DNA from: FEN-1297 sp963834015
GTDB lineage: Bacteria; Bacteroidota; Ignavibacteria; Ignavibacteriales; Ignavibacteriaceae
Assembly (NCBI GenBank): GCA_963834015.1
Contig: CAWIAG010000001.1
Span: 90,888-154,887, forward strand
DNA length: 64,000 nt
Reading direction: 5' to 3'
The position numbers and the translations under genes were made by a program. Shown here piece by piece: positions 37,433 to 47,453 of this stretch. The notes below the pieces were generated by a model. That model had not been told where the DNA came from. It worked only from the letters and a program-made list of their open reading frames with translations, and did not search any database. The stretch's first letter is position 1. Every line of letters starts with the position of its first letter.

Positions 37433-38425
37433 ATGATAAATCAAAAAGAATTAAATCTAATTGAAAGAGGCGAAAAAATTGATCATTTCCTTTTATTGAA
37501 GAAATGTGAGTTAAAATTAACAAAAACAAACAAACAATATCTGTTTCTTGAATTAGGGGATAAAAGTATTACGTTAAATGCGAATATCTGGGAAAATTTC
37601 GAATCATTTTATAAATCGGTTATTCCCGGGAACATTGTAAAAGTTCTGGGAAATTTGGATGAATTTCAGGGAACGCCTCAAATAAAAATTATATCAATTT
37701 CAAAAGCAAAACCATCTGCTGGGGTATCTCCCGAAGATTTCCAGCCAATCTCAAAGAGAGATTTTATTGAAATGGAGAAAGAATTCTTTTCTCAAATGGA
37801 AAAGATTTCCAATACCCTTCTTAAACAATTGATTAAGCAAATATTTACCGCTGAAAACTTTAAGAAATACTCAAAAGTTCCTGCCGGTAAAGCCTGGCAT
37901 CATGCTTACATTCATGGTTTGCTTGAGCATACTCTTGAGATAATTAAAATTTGTGAATTAATGTGTAGTTTTCATCCCGAAATTAATAAAGACTTGCTTA
38001 TTTGCGGGGCAATGATGCATGATTTTGGAAAAATCGAAGAACTAAGTTTTGACGGCGCGTTCGATTATACAGACAAAGGTAAATTACTAGGGCATATTGT
38101 AATTTCTGCAATGTATGTAAATGAAGAAACTAAAAAAATTCCGGGTTTCCCCGAGAAATTGAAAAATTGTTTGCTGCATATAATATTGAGTCATCAGGGT
38201 AAATTAGAATATGCTTCGCCTGTAATTCCCAAAACTCTTGAAGCTATTACCTTATATCAGGCAGATGAGTTGAGTGCAAAAGTTAATGCATATAAAAATG
38301 CTATCTCATCCGGAACAAGTTCCGAGAATAAATGGACTAAATTTTTACCCCTTGCTGCCTCCGATCTTTTTAGTCACGGATTATCACCGGAAGATAATCC
38401 CGGGTCCATAACTTTATTTGATTAA
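37433..38425 (+). CDS. YhaM-like 3'-5' exoribonuclease (OB + HD domains)
   Basis: 330 residues. An N-terminal OB-fold (about 25-95, with IWENFESFYKSVIPGNIVKV) is followed by an HD phosphohydrolase domain with HHAYIHGLLEHTLEIIKIC and ICGAMMHDFGKIEELS, giving the H...HD...D metal ligands. Order and length agree with YhaM/CbfI, a Mn-dependent exonuclease acting on RNA and single-stranded DNA. It begins 8 bp after the antiterminator gene and precedes a TPR protein gene, likely the same transcript. Confidence 0.88.
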   Translation: MINQKELNLIERGEKIDHFLLLKKCELKLTKTNKQYLFLELGDKSITLNANIWENFESFYKSVIPGNIVKVLGNLDEFQGTPQIKIISISKAKPSAGVSPEDFQPISKRDFIEMEKEFFSQMEKISNTLLKQLIKQIFTAENFKKYSKVPAGKAWHHAYIHGLLEHTLEIIKICELMCSFHPEINKDLLICGAMMHDFGKIEELSFDGAFDYTDKGKLLGHIVISAMYVNEETKKIPGFPEKLKNCLLHIILSHQGKLEYASPVIPKTLEAITLYQADELSAKVNAYKNAISSGTSSENKWTKFLPLAASDLFSHGLSPEDNPGSITLFD

Positions 38426-38445
38426 TTATCTGAGAGGGATTTTAA

Positions 38446-39237
38446 ATGAAAATTCAAAAGTTTTTCTTCTCTTTTACAGTTGCATTAATTTCATTATTTT
38501 ATTGTCGTGCTGATTATTGCCAGTCTTTAAATGAACTTTTAAATAAGGGTGATAATTATCTTGGTGTTGAATTTGATAATCAAAAAGCTCTTGACACATT
38601 CCAAAATGCTGATAAACTATTTCCCAACAATTGGGAAGTTTATTGGCGCTTAAGCCGTACTTATGTTTATATTGCGGAAAAAATGCCTGATAATTCAAGC
38701 GAACAAAAGGACGCTCAATTAACGGTCTATCAAAAAGCATACGATTATGCTAATATCGCTGTTAAACTTGCACCGGATAAATCAGTTACTTATGTAAGAA
38801 GAGCTGTAGCCAATGGAAGAATTGCCCTCTTTAAAGGAGTTTTTTCTGTTGCCGGTATTGTTAATGCTGTTAAAGCTGATTGTGAAAAGGCAATTAATCT
38901 TGGCAATGGGGGGGATTACTGTCAAGGACTAGCACATTATGTACTCGCTAGAACAAATGATAAGGTTAGTGAAAAATGGGCTCCTGCAAGAGCAGTTATT
39001 GGCCTCGGATGGGCTAATATGGAAAATGCAATTACGGAGTATAAAAACGCTGTAAAAATATATCCTGATTTTAGAATGTTCTATCTCGATTTTGCTAAAG
39101 CTTATATTAAAGAAGATAATTATGTCCTGGCCAAAGAGATGTTGAAGAAAGTCCTTGAAAGCCCCAAGCGGGAAGAGAATGATGATGACGCTTATGCTGA
39201 AGCTAAAAATTTATTAAACCAGATTAGAAATAAATAA
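38446..39237 (+). CDS. Exported TPR protein, RMD-like
   Basis: 263 residues with a signal peptide (KFFFSFTVALISLFYCRADYCQ) and helical repeats: ALDTFQNADKLFPNNWEVYW, DYANIAVKLAPDKSVTYVRR, and ITEYKNAVKIYPDFRMFYLD. The block RRAVANGRIALFKGVFSVAG resembles proteins related to regulator of microtubule dynamics, which are plain TPR folds in bacteria. Probably periplasmic; partner unknown. AGAGGGA lies 7 nt before the ATG. The sirtuin gene follows after 18 bp. Confidence 0.78.
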   Translation: MKIQKFFFSFTVALISLFYCRADYCQSLNELLNKGDNYLGVEFDNQKALDTFQNADKLFPNNWEVYWRLSRTYVYIAEKMPDNSSEQKDAQLTVYQKAYDYANIAVKLAPDKSVTYVRRAVANGRIALFKGVFSVAGIVNAVKADCEKAINLGNGGDYCQGLAHYVLARTNDKVSEKWAPARAVIGLGWANMENAITEYKNAVKIYPDFRMFYLDFAKAYIKEDNYVLAKEMLKKVLESPKREENDDDAYAEAKNLLNQIRNK

Positions 39238-39255
39238 TTTCAGGTAACACGATAA

Positions 39256-39984
39256 TTGGATATTTCAGACGAGGCAATTGAAAGAGTTAAATCAGCCGGG
39301 TCGGTAGTGTTTTTTACCGGCGCAGGAATATCCGCGGAGAGCGGAATTCCAATTTTTAGAGGGAAAGATGGTATATGGAACAAGCTTAAACCCGAGGAGT
39401 TAGCAAACTTTGATGCATTTCTGAATAACCCTGAAATGGTGTGGGAATGGTATGAACATAGAAAACAAATCATTAAGAAATCCAAACCAAATCCGGCGCA
39501 TTTGGTAATCGCAAAAATGCAGGATTATTTATCTAACGTTGTCGTTGTTACTCAAAATATTGATAACCTTCATAAAAGAGCCGGCAGTAAAATTGTGTAT
39601 GAGCTGCATGGAAATATAGAAAGAAATTACTGCATAAAATGTAATACCATGTACAATGGGGAAATTGAGTTTATTGACGGCGTCCCCAAATGCAAATGCG
39701 GTGGATTAATTCGTCCTGACATTGTCTGGTTCGGTGAATTTTTACCGCAGGATCAGTTTAGTGCTTCCGAAAATGCAGTGGAAAAATGTGATGTGTTCTT
39801 TATTGTGGGAACTTCAGCTGTTGTGTACCCTGCCGCTTCACTAATTTATACTGCAAAAGAAAATAAAGCTTATTTAATTGAGGTAAATATTGAGCGTACC
39901 GAAATTTCGAATATTGTTAATGAATCATATTTTGGTCAGGCTGGGGAAATACTTCCGCAAATATTTGAAAAGATCAAATGTTAA
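39256..39984 (+). CDS. cobB: NAD-dependent protein deacylase (class III-type sirtuin)
   Basis: 242 residues: NAD site FFTGAGISAESGIPIFRG, TQNIDNLHKRAG, catalytic His118 in ELHGNIERN, and a zinc site Cys126/129/146/148 (YCIKC, KCKCGG). Tyr66 and Arg69 in VWEWYEHRK match the Tyr-x-x-Arg pair that lets SIRT5 and E. coli CobB accept succinyl or malonyl lysine, so acidic deacylation is a fair inference. It starts with TTG at 39256, AGG about 11 nt before. Downstream of the TPR gene and convergent with marR. Confidence 0.93.
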   Translation: MDISDEAIERVKSAGSVVFFTGAGISAESGIPIFRGKDGIWNKLKPEELANFDAFLNNPEMVWEWYEHRKQIIKKSKPNPAHLVIAKMQDYLSNVVVVTQNIDNLHKRAGSKIVYELHGNIERNYCIKCNTMYNGEIEFIDGVPKCKCGGLIRPDIVWFGEFLPQDQFSASENAVEKCDVFFIVGTSAVVYPAASLIYTAKENKAYLIEVNIERTEISNIVNESYFGQAGEILPQIFEKIKC

Positions 39985-40014
39985 TTAATCTAGAGTTGTC
40001 ATAGATGGTTTTTG

Positions 40015-40551
40015 CTAAACTTTACTTGTGACGGCGGTTTGATGCAGTCCCAATTGTTTACACATTTTCTGGAATTCCAATTGTTCGTTTACATTAAGGA
40101 TATAAATCTCTTCTACGAGAGCTGCCAATATATCAGGGAATAATTTTTCAAATAAATTACTACCCTGCTTTGTTATATGGATTGTAAAAAATCTACGATC
40201 CATTTGGTTTCGTTCCCTTCTTACAAGTTTTCTTTTTTCCAGGTTGTCGATAATCATAGTTATATTACCGCCGCTTTTAAGAAGTTTTTTCCCTAATTCA
40301 TTCTGGGACAATGGTCCTATGTGAAATAGCGCATCAAGCAGGTTTAACTGGCTCTCTGTTAATCTTTTCTCATTAATCAATTTATTAATCCTGCTTCTAA
40401 TAGAATCCGCGGCTCTAAGCAATTTAATATAAACATTTAAAGTATTAACTTCCTTTACCGTACCTTTATAGTGTGTTCCCATATCCAGAGTATGTTTAAA
40501 ATTAATTATTATTACCCGTTTTTTATTCCCGGTGTGTTTATTTGAACTCAT
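40015..40551 (-). CDS. MarR family transcriptional regulator
   Basis: Up to 178 residues. The winged helix is clear: LTESQLNLLDALFHIGPLSQ, ELGKKLLKSGGNITMIIDNL, and RERNQMDRRFFTIHITKQG (wing with the conserved DRR). The first 23 residues are basic and not conserved, so the Met at 40482 may be the real start; neither position has a clear ribosome site. The regulated genes and ligand are unknown; it is divergent from rpiB with 109 bp between starts. Confidence 0.88.
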   Translation of the reverse strand: MSSNKHTGNKKRVIIINFKHTLDMGTHYKGTVKEVNTLNVYIKLLRAADSIRSRINKLINEKRLTESQLNLLDALFHIGPLSQNELGKKLLKSGGNITMIIDNLEKRKLVRRERNQMDRRFFTIHITKQGSNLFEKLFPDILAALVEEIYILNVNEQLEFQKMCKQLGLHQTAVTSKV

Positions 40552-40660
40552 ACAAAATATATTAGAGATAGATTATATTTACAACTCCTAAATTATTAAA
40601 GTTAGTCGAAAATTATTAAATTAACTATTATTTTTTATCTTATTGTGGAAGGGATACATT

Positions 40661-41104
40661 TTGAAAATTGCAATTTCCTCCGATCATGGAGGTTTTGAAT
40701 TAAAGAATATTCTAATTAAATGTTTGCAGGAAAAAAAGTTTGATATTATCGATCTCGGCAACTCCGTTTATGATAAGAATGATGATTACCCTGACTTTGC
40801 CCGCATTTTGGCCGAAGTTGTGGCTGCCGGAAAGGCTGATAAGGGGATTGCGCTTTGTGGCAGCGGGGTTGGCGCATGTATTACTGCGAATAAAATCAAA
40901 GGTATTAGAGCTTCTGTCTGTCATGATACTTACACTGCACATCAAGGAGTTGAACATGACAAGATGAATGTTTTATGTATTGGTGCAAGAATAATTGGTG
41001 TTGAACTCGCAAAAGAAATAGTATTAGCCTTTATCGATGCGGAATTTATTAACGAGGATAGATTTATACGTCGGTATAATAAAATTGTTGATCTTGATAA
41101 GTAA
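40661..41104 (+). CDS. rpiB: Ribose-5-phosphate isomerase B
   Basis: Interconverts ribose 5-phosphate and ribulose 5-phosphate. 147 residues from a TTG start at 40661, chosen because GGAAGGG lies 8 nt upstream and KIAISSDHGGFELKN begins there; an upstream in-frame TTG would swallow that site. IALCGSGVGACITANK carries Cys66, the catalytic base in the RpiB family, and DTYTAHQGVEHDKMNVLCIG the His block. With the transaldolase at the left edge this is a second pentose phosphate enzyme of the window, but they are not linked. Confidence 0.95.
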   Translation: MKIAISSDHGGFELKNILIKCLQEKKFDIIDLGNSVYDKNDDYPDFARILAEVVAAGKADKGIALCGSGVGACITANKIKGIRASVCHDTYTAHQGVEHDKMNVLCIGARIIGVELAKEIVLAFIDAEFINEDRFIRRYNKIVDLDK

Positions 41105-41133
41105 TATTTATTTATTAAAATAAAACTTATTGA

Positions 41134-43975
41134 TCAAGTCAGGGAGTCGGTGATTTCATTATTAAATATTACTAAAAATATTGATCCTTTATCTTTTTCA
41201 CTTTTAACAATTATTACCGAACCAATCATATCGGAATATTTTTTTACAAGAGCTAACCCTAGTCCGTTTCCTTCATATTTTCTGGAATACCCCGTCTCTT
41301 CTTGTGTAAAAGGCTGAAACAATTTAGGCAAATAGTCTTTTGCAATACCTATCCCGGTATCACAAACATCGACACAAATCTGTTTCTGTTCATTTTCATA
41401 AAGAGTAATTTCAACTTTTCCTTCATTTGTATATTTTATCGCATTGTCTATTAAATTTTGAAAAATCTCGGTTATTAAATGTTCATCTGTTTTTATACTT
41501 ATATTATTTATTAAGGGGTTGAAGATCAGCTTAATACTTCGTGATTCAGCGGTGCTTCTAAATTCTATAATTAACCTGTTTAAAATGGATTGCAGATTTA
41601 CATTTGAAAAATTTGCTATTAATTTTCCTGTATGTATTGCGGACATATGCAGGATTAAATCTATTGTCCTTAATAGTCTTTTACTTGAGGAATCAATAGA
41701 ATTAAATATTGCCGAATAATTTGTCGCAGAGTTTTCTTCTAATTCCTCTTTTAATAAATAATTATAGCTTAGAATAATATTTAATGGGGTCCTGATTTCA
41801 TGGGACATTTGGGCCAGAAATTCTGATTTTAACCGATCAGATTCTTCTGCTTTCTCTTTTGCAAGTATCAACTCTTCGGTCATTAACTTGTTATTAGTGA
41901 TGTCTTCTTTAACTGCAAGAAAATGATTTATGATACCCTTATGATCCCTAATAGGTGAAATTGAAACAAATTCCCAAAAAAAGTTCCGTCTTTTTTCTTA
42001 TTTTGCAATTCTCCATGCCATTCAATACCGGAAGTTATTGATTTCCAAAGTAGTTTATAAATTTTATTTGGGGTTTCGCCGGATTTTAATATTCTTGGAT
42101 TTTTCCCAAGAACTTCTGTTAGACTATAGCCGGTTATTTGAGTGAATTTCAAGTTTACATATTCTATGTTTCCGGAAGTATCTGTGATGATTATTGTGCT
42201 TGGGCTTTGTTCAACTGCCTGCGAAAGTATGCGGATCTGTTCATCTGCTTGCTTTCGTTCAGTTACATCTCTGAAGATTCCTTGCATCACTTTTCTGTTG
42301 CCAAGCATACAAAGATTATGACTTATCTCAACCGGAATGAGCTTACCGCTTGAATGTTTTACATAGTTATCTTCAAGGATATATCCCGGATCATTTGAAT
42401 CCCTAATAAAATTGTATTTATATTTTTCACTTTCATCCGGTGGATGAAGTAGAGATTGGTGCAGGCCGATTAATTCTGATTTGGTTTTCCCTATTAATTT
42501 TTCGGCTTTTAAGTTGGCATCAATAATAATTCCCGTTTCAACATCGGCAATAAAAATTGCATCATTGGCCATTTCTATAAGCGTACGATATTTTTCTTCG
42601 GAATCACGTAAAGCATTTTCTGCCGCCTTCCTCCAGGTGTTATCATTAGCTAATACCTGTATTGCAATCTTATCCTGATAGTAAACCGGCGCAGCGGTAA
42701 TTTCTACATCAATTACTGAACCATCCAGCCTTATAAATTTTTATTCGGTAAGTTTTTAAGAAACCTTAGTTGTAATCATATTTTCAATTCTTTTTAAAGC
42801 AAATTCATGATAATCTGGATGTATAAAATTTAAAATTTCTTTCCCGATAAGTTCATCTTTATCATGAGCTCCGATCAAAGCTAATGCAGCCGCATTTGCA
42901 AATACAATTTTCCCATCTGAATGAAGTACAACTCCGCTGGGTAATGATTCTATTAGAAGCCTGTATCTTTCTTCACTTTTACGTAGTTCATCTTCAATTT
43001 TTTTCTGTTCCGATATATCAATCAGGAGTCCTCTGACACCTACAATTTTGCCCTCTCTGTATGCCAAATTCGAAAATATCATGCATGGGAAATTACTACC
43101 GTCTCTTCTTACTGCAGTATATTGGTCGCCCGCAGATTTACCTGTTTCAATGAGTTTGTTGAAATTAACCTTTGCCTTGGCCCGATCTTCAAACAATATG
43201 TAATCAAAAACATAGGTATCTTTTTTAAAATCAGTCGGGCTGAATCCAAACATTTGTTGTCCGCTTAAATTTCCGAATATAAGCAGGCCACTTAAATCAG
43301 CTTCAAACACTACCTGAGGCAGTAAATCTGCAAGTTCTTATACTTCAATTGGCTTTCCAGAATTGATTTTTCTGCTTCCTTTTTAGCGGTTATATCTTTC
43401 AAGATACTTTGAAAATATTCTTCACCTCCTACTTCGATGATTCTTGTATTTACCTCAGCAAAAAACGTTGTGCCGTTTTTTCTTACTTGAATAGCTTCGA
43501 ATGATTCGTTAATAACGTCTAAAATGGTTTTGCCCTTTTTAGCGGTAATATCACCTCCGCCTATTGTACTAAGATCCTTAACTTTTAATTTTATCATTTC
43601 ATTTTTTAAGTAGCCGTAAGTTTCAAGCGCCTTTTCGTTTGCATCAATAATTTTTCCATCTTTGTCAAGTAATAAAATAATATCATTTGCATATCTTGTC
43701 AGGTTGTTCAAATGTTTCACCAATGTATCTATTTCAAACATAGATGACTGAATCCTATCAGTATATTTCCTGATCAGCAAGTATAAAATGATTGAGGTAA
43801 TAAGAATAAAGAACAACCCTTTAATGGTGGAAATACGATAAAATATATCTCTATCTTTGACGAGATTATGAAGTAGTGAGTCCGAAAAAAATATCCAGGC
43901 ACCGCCGAAAATCATATAAATTATAATTGTTTTTAACGCAGCGATATTACTTTTTATTCTGTTGTTATTTTGCAT
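41134..43975 (-). pseudogene. Membrane multi-PAS histidine kinase, decayed
   Basis: Conceptually about 945 residues: two N-terminal transmembrane helices (TIIIYMIFGGAWIFF and LFFILITSIILYLLI), five PAS domains, HisKA (FLAQMSHEIRTPLNII) and HATPase (NLIDNAIKYT, GNGLGLALVKKY). It is broken at four places. One base is missing near 43330-43336 (before ADLLPQVVFEAD). TAA codons lie at 42756-42758 and 42741-42743, with PAS sequence continuing in the same frame. A seven-A run (plus strand 41976-41982) is one short for the frame. The kinase core still has intact motifs. The first Met with good sense is at 43975. A paralogue with its own lesions lies just upstream. Confidence 0.85.
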
Positions 43976-44314
43976 TTTTAACCTCATAGCACTATCTACA
44001 TATCCTTGCACATTATTTTTCTATGAAGAGCAACAACGTTTTAATTTACATTTTTTAAGGTTTATTTTCATATATCGAATCTACATGGAAATTATTAACT
44101 CTACAAATAAAATATTTTTTCAAGTTAAACAATTATGGTATTCTGTTAACAGAATACTTTTAATATGTATAACTTATTCTGCGGGCAGAATTTTAACTTT
44201 CCCGGCTTGTAAGAGAAAATTATTTTTAATTTCAAGTGTTTAATTAATAAAATGTGAAGATTTAATATCCATACGGTCACTGTTTATAACTAATTTTTAT
44301 TATAAACAGATGCT
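43976..44314. other. Gap between the two decayed kinases
   Basis: 339 bp, AT-rich, no credible gene on either strand. Its main feature is a perfect 20-bp palindrome at 44138-44157, listed separately. Confidence 0.5.
44138..44157. promoter_or_regulatory. Perfect 20-bp palindrome, possible operator
   Basis: GTATTCTGTT followed directly by its reverse complement AACAGAATAC, 160-180 bp upstream of the first kinase pseudogene start. With no spacer it is a poor RNA hairpin but a good dimer-binding site. No second copy noticed in the window. Confidence 0.5.
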
Positions 44315-47050
44315 CTAATCCGTTGTTTGACTAAAAGAAACGGTAAATATTGAACCGGAAGTTTTTTTACTTTGTACTTTTATTTTGGCATCGATAAGGT
44401 CAACATATTTTTTAACTAAAGCCAGACATAATCCATTCCCTTCATATTTTCTTGAGTAGCCCGTTGCTTCCTGTGTAAATGGTAGAAAAAGTTTAGGAAG
44501 GTATTCTTCTGAAATACCTATTCCGGAGTCCATAACATCAACACAAAGTTTATGATTGGATTCGTAAATCCTCGCTTCAACACTTCCTTTTAATGTACAC
44601 TTTATTGCATTTCCAATGAGGTTTTGAAATATCTCCCCAAGTATATAATCGTCAGCTAATATTTTTGTTCGGCTTGTATTTGCTGAATAAAATAAATTTA
44701 TATTTTTACTTTTAGCAGAATATTCGAATTCTTTAACTAATCCTTTTATAACTTCAGACAGATTTATCGGACTAAATTGGATGTCTGTATATCCGCTCTG
44801 TACTGCAGCCATATTGAGCAGCAGGTTTAAAGTTCTCAGAACTCTTTTACCTGCAGAATCTATTGAATTGAAAGAAGATTCAAGATAATTATCCAACTTA
44901 CCATCGAGCTCTTCTTTTAAAAAGGAATTATAACTTAAAATAATGTTAATAGGTGATCTTATTTCATGAGACATTTGAGCAAGAAATTCTGATTTAAGGC
45001 GGTCTGATTCCTCGGCTTTTTCTTTAGCTTTAATTAATTCTTTCTCTATGTCCTTTTTATAAGTAATATCCTCTTTAATTGCTAAAAAATGAGTAATTTT
45101 TCCTTGAGAATCTATTATCGGTGATATGGAAACACTTTCCCAATAAAGTTCGCCGTTCTTCTTCTTGTTATGAAATTCTCCACGCCAGGTTTCATTGTTT
45201 GTTAAAGTGTACCATAAACTTCTGTATTCTTTGTCATCTGTTTCTCCTGATTTCAGAAATCGGGGGTTTCTCCCGATTACTTCTTGAGACTTATAACCAG
45301 TGAGTTCGGTAAGGCGTGGGTTTACATAGTCAAGATCGCCAAAAATATTTGTTATCATTTTAGAATTTGGGCTTTGATCGACAGCTCTTGAGAGCTTTCT
45401 AAATTCGATCTCAATTCACTCTGTCGGTAATATCGATTATTAGCCCGCGAAACCCTGCTGGTTCATTATTATGTAAAGCTATTGTTGAGAAAACCAAAGC
45501 CGGAAAAGTAGTTCCGTCTTTTTTTAATGCAATAAATTCCGTCTCTTCAACTTTTTTTTGCTTTTAATGATACTTCAATATATCTTCTTGCTATTATGCG
45601 TTCACTAGGAATAAAAAGTTCAAAAATATTTAGACCTTTTTCAAAATCTTCTGTGGTGTATCCGAATGTTGCAGAGCTTGCTTGATTAACAAATGAAAAT
45701 TTCCCTTCTAAATCTATTTCAAAGACTGTTTGTGGAAGCAAATCTGCAAGTTCTCAGTACTTTATTTGGCTTTCACGGAGAGTTTTTTCATCTTGTTTCC
45801 GCTCTGTTATCTCCAGCAAGATTCCGGCTATAGCAGGCCTGCCGCAATACATTATCCGGCTGCCAAACACTTCAACATCAATATCCCCTCTATCTTTTGA
45901 ATTTAGTTTGAATTCATAGTGAATAGTATCAATTTCCCCAGAAATTCTCATCCTAATATTTTCTTCAACAATTTGATATGATTCAGTTGCAGATGTTTGA
46001 AGCGGACCTAGTAGATTAATTAATTCTTCAACTTTATAACCTGTTATTTCTGCAAATCTCGGATTAACGTATTTAAATAATCCATCCTGAATTATATACA
46101 TTCCAACTAGTGAATTTTCGGCAATTTTTCTAAATTTATCTTCCAACTCTTTGAGCTCTTCTTCTGATTTTTTTCTTATCGTAATATCTTTATTAACACT
46201 GACAAGAGCAATTTTATCTCCTTGGGCATCTATATACGGGAAGAGAAATGTTTCGGAAATACCTGAAGTACCATCTTTTTTTTTCAAAAATAATTTTCCC
46301 CGTCCATTTCCCATTTTTTTCAACAGCATCAAATACTTTTTCTTTAAAAATTTCTTCATTTTTATTTAAAATTCTAATATTCTTATTAAGTATTTCTGCT
46401 TTTGTATAGCCGAACATATTGGTAGAAGCGAAGTTCCAATTCAATATATTGCCGTTTAGATCAATAATAATTACGGCATCATACAGGTTATCAAAAATAA
46501 ATGCTTCTCTTCTTAAGGCTTCTTCACTTTTTTTTCTTGCTGTTATATCCCTATTAATACCCTGGATTGCCTTTTTACCGTTCCAAACGATCTTGGTTAC
46601 ATGAGCCTCAAGATCAATTTTTCTACCATCCTTTGTGATCCCTTGCAGATCAAATCTCTGGTTAAAAGGGAGGTTTAATTTACTTAAAAGCTTTTTCCTG
46701 TATATTTCCAGATAGTTTTGAGCTATAACCTTTTCCGTATTGAAGTTCTCCAGAAGTACTTCTTCAGCATTGTATCCGAAAAGTTTTTCCCATGCAGGGT
46801 TAACTAATACAAGTTTATTATTTTGTAATACATATATAGCATCAAGGGATGATACTATTAACGAGCGGTAATTACTTTCACCTTCAATAAAAAAAATCTC
46901 GCTTTGCCCGGTTTTGTTCCGCTCGCTATTTTTTTTAGTTTCTTGATGTTTATTTTTATAAAGTTCAAGGCGTTTTATTTTTTTATTTAGTTTTTCCAGT
47001 TCTTCCAATAATTTCGCTTTAGATAACTTATTATTATTAATTGGTACCAT
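44315..47050 (-). pseudogene. Soluble multi-PAS histidine kinase, decayed
   Basis: Conceptually about 910 residues, no membrane segments: a coiled coil (KLLEELEKLNKKIKRLELY), five PAS domains, HisKA (FLAQMSHEIRSPINIILSY) and HATPase. Lesions: a nine-A run (46276-46284) one too long in FEKKDGTSG; TGA at 45754-45756 between QIKY and ELADLLPQTVFEID; an eight-A run (45552-45559) one too long; and an extra base near 45411-45419. The ATPase G2 box reads GNGLCLAL, Cys replacing a conserved Gly, so even the catalytic part looks relaxed. Paralogous to the pseudogene at 41134-43975, which keeps GNGLGLAL. Confidence 0.85.
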
Positions 47051-47453
47051 TATGTCAAAATCTCAAAGGATTTTTTAATACTAAATACAAAGTAAGATAC
47101 AAAAAAAATTTAAAAAGTAAAGCTATAATATCAATGTGACAGAAATCCGCAGATTGTACAAAAATAAGTTATGCAGAAATGGTAAGAATCTTAATTATTT
47201 TAATTATTTCCAACTCAAAATAACTATTTATTAAAGATTTTTTATAATGTGCAATTTTTCAACTTTTATTGTATTAAATAATTCGTTCTCATAAATAAGA
47301 ATTTAATTACGGATATTAATTATTTTTTTACCCTTTTGGGAAAAAAAGTACTAATTCTAAAGACTTAAAAAGACAAAAACTTGGTATAATATTTGGCGTA
47401 ATAGGATACATTTTACAAGATTTTTCAATAACATACAAAAATATGGAAAGAAG
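47051..47453. other. AT-rich divergent gap before nifJ
   Basis: About 400 bp with no gene. TATAAT at 47385-47390 lies 63 bp before the PFOR start and could be a -10 element, but I find no matching -35. Nothing else supported. Confidence 0.4.

Noticed and set aside
36912..38425. A full capsule locus at ugd-upxY
   Set aside because: No glycosyltransferase, flippase or polymerase follows; the next genes are a nuclease, a TPR protein and a sirtuin.
40643..40660. Upstream TTG start for rpiB
   Set aside because: It would place the GGAAGGG ribosome site inside the coding region; homology begins at the TTG at 40661.
43962..44243. 93-codon plus-strand frame between the kinase pseudogenes
   Set aside because: Low-complexity hydrophobic/aromatic product typical of AT-rich non-coding DNA; overlaps the kinase start antisense.
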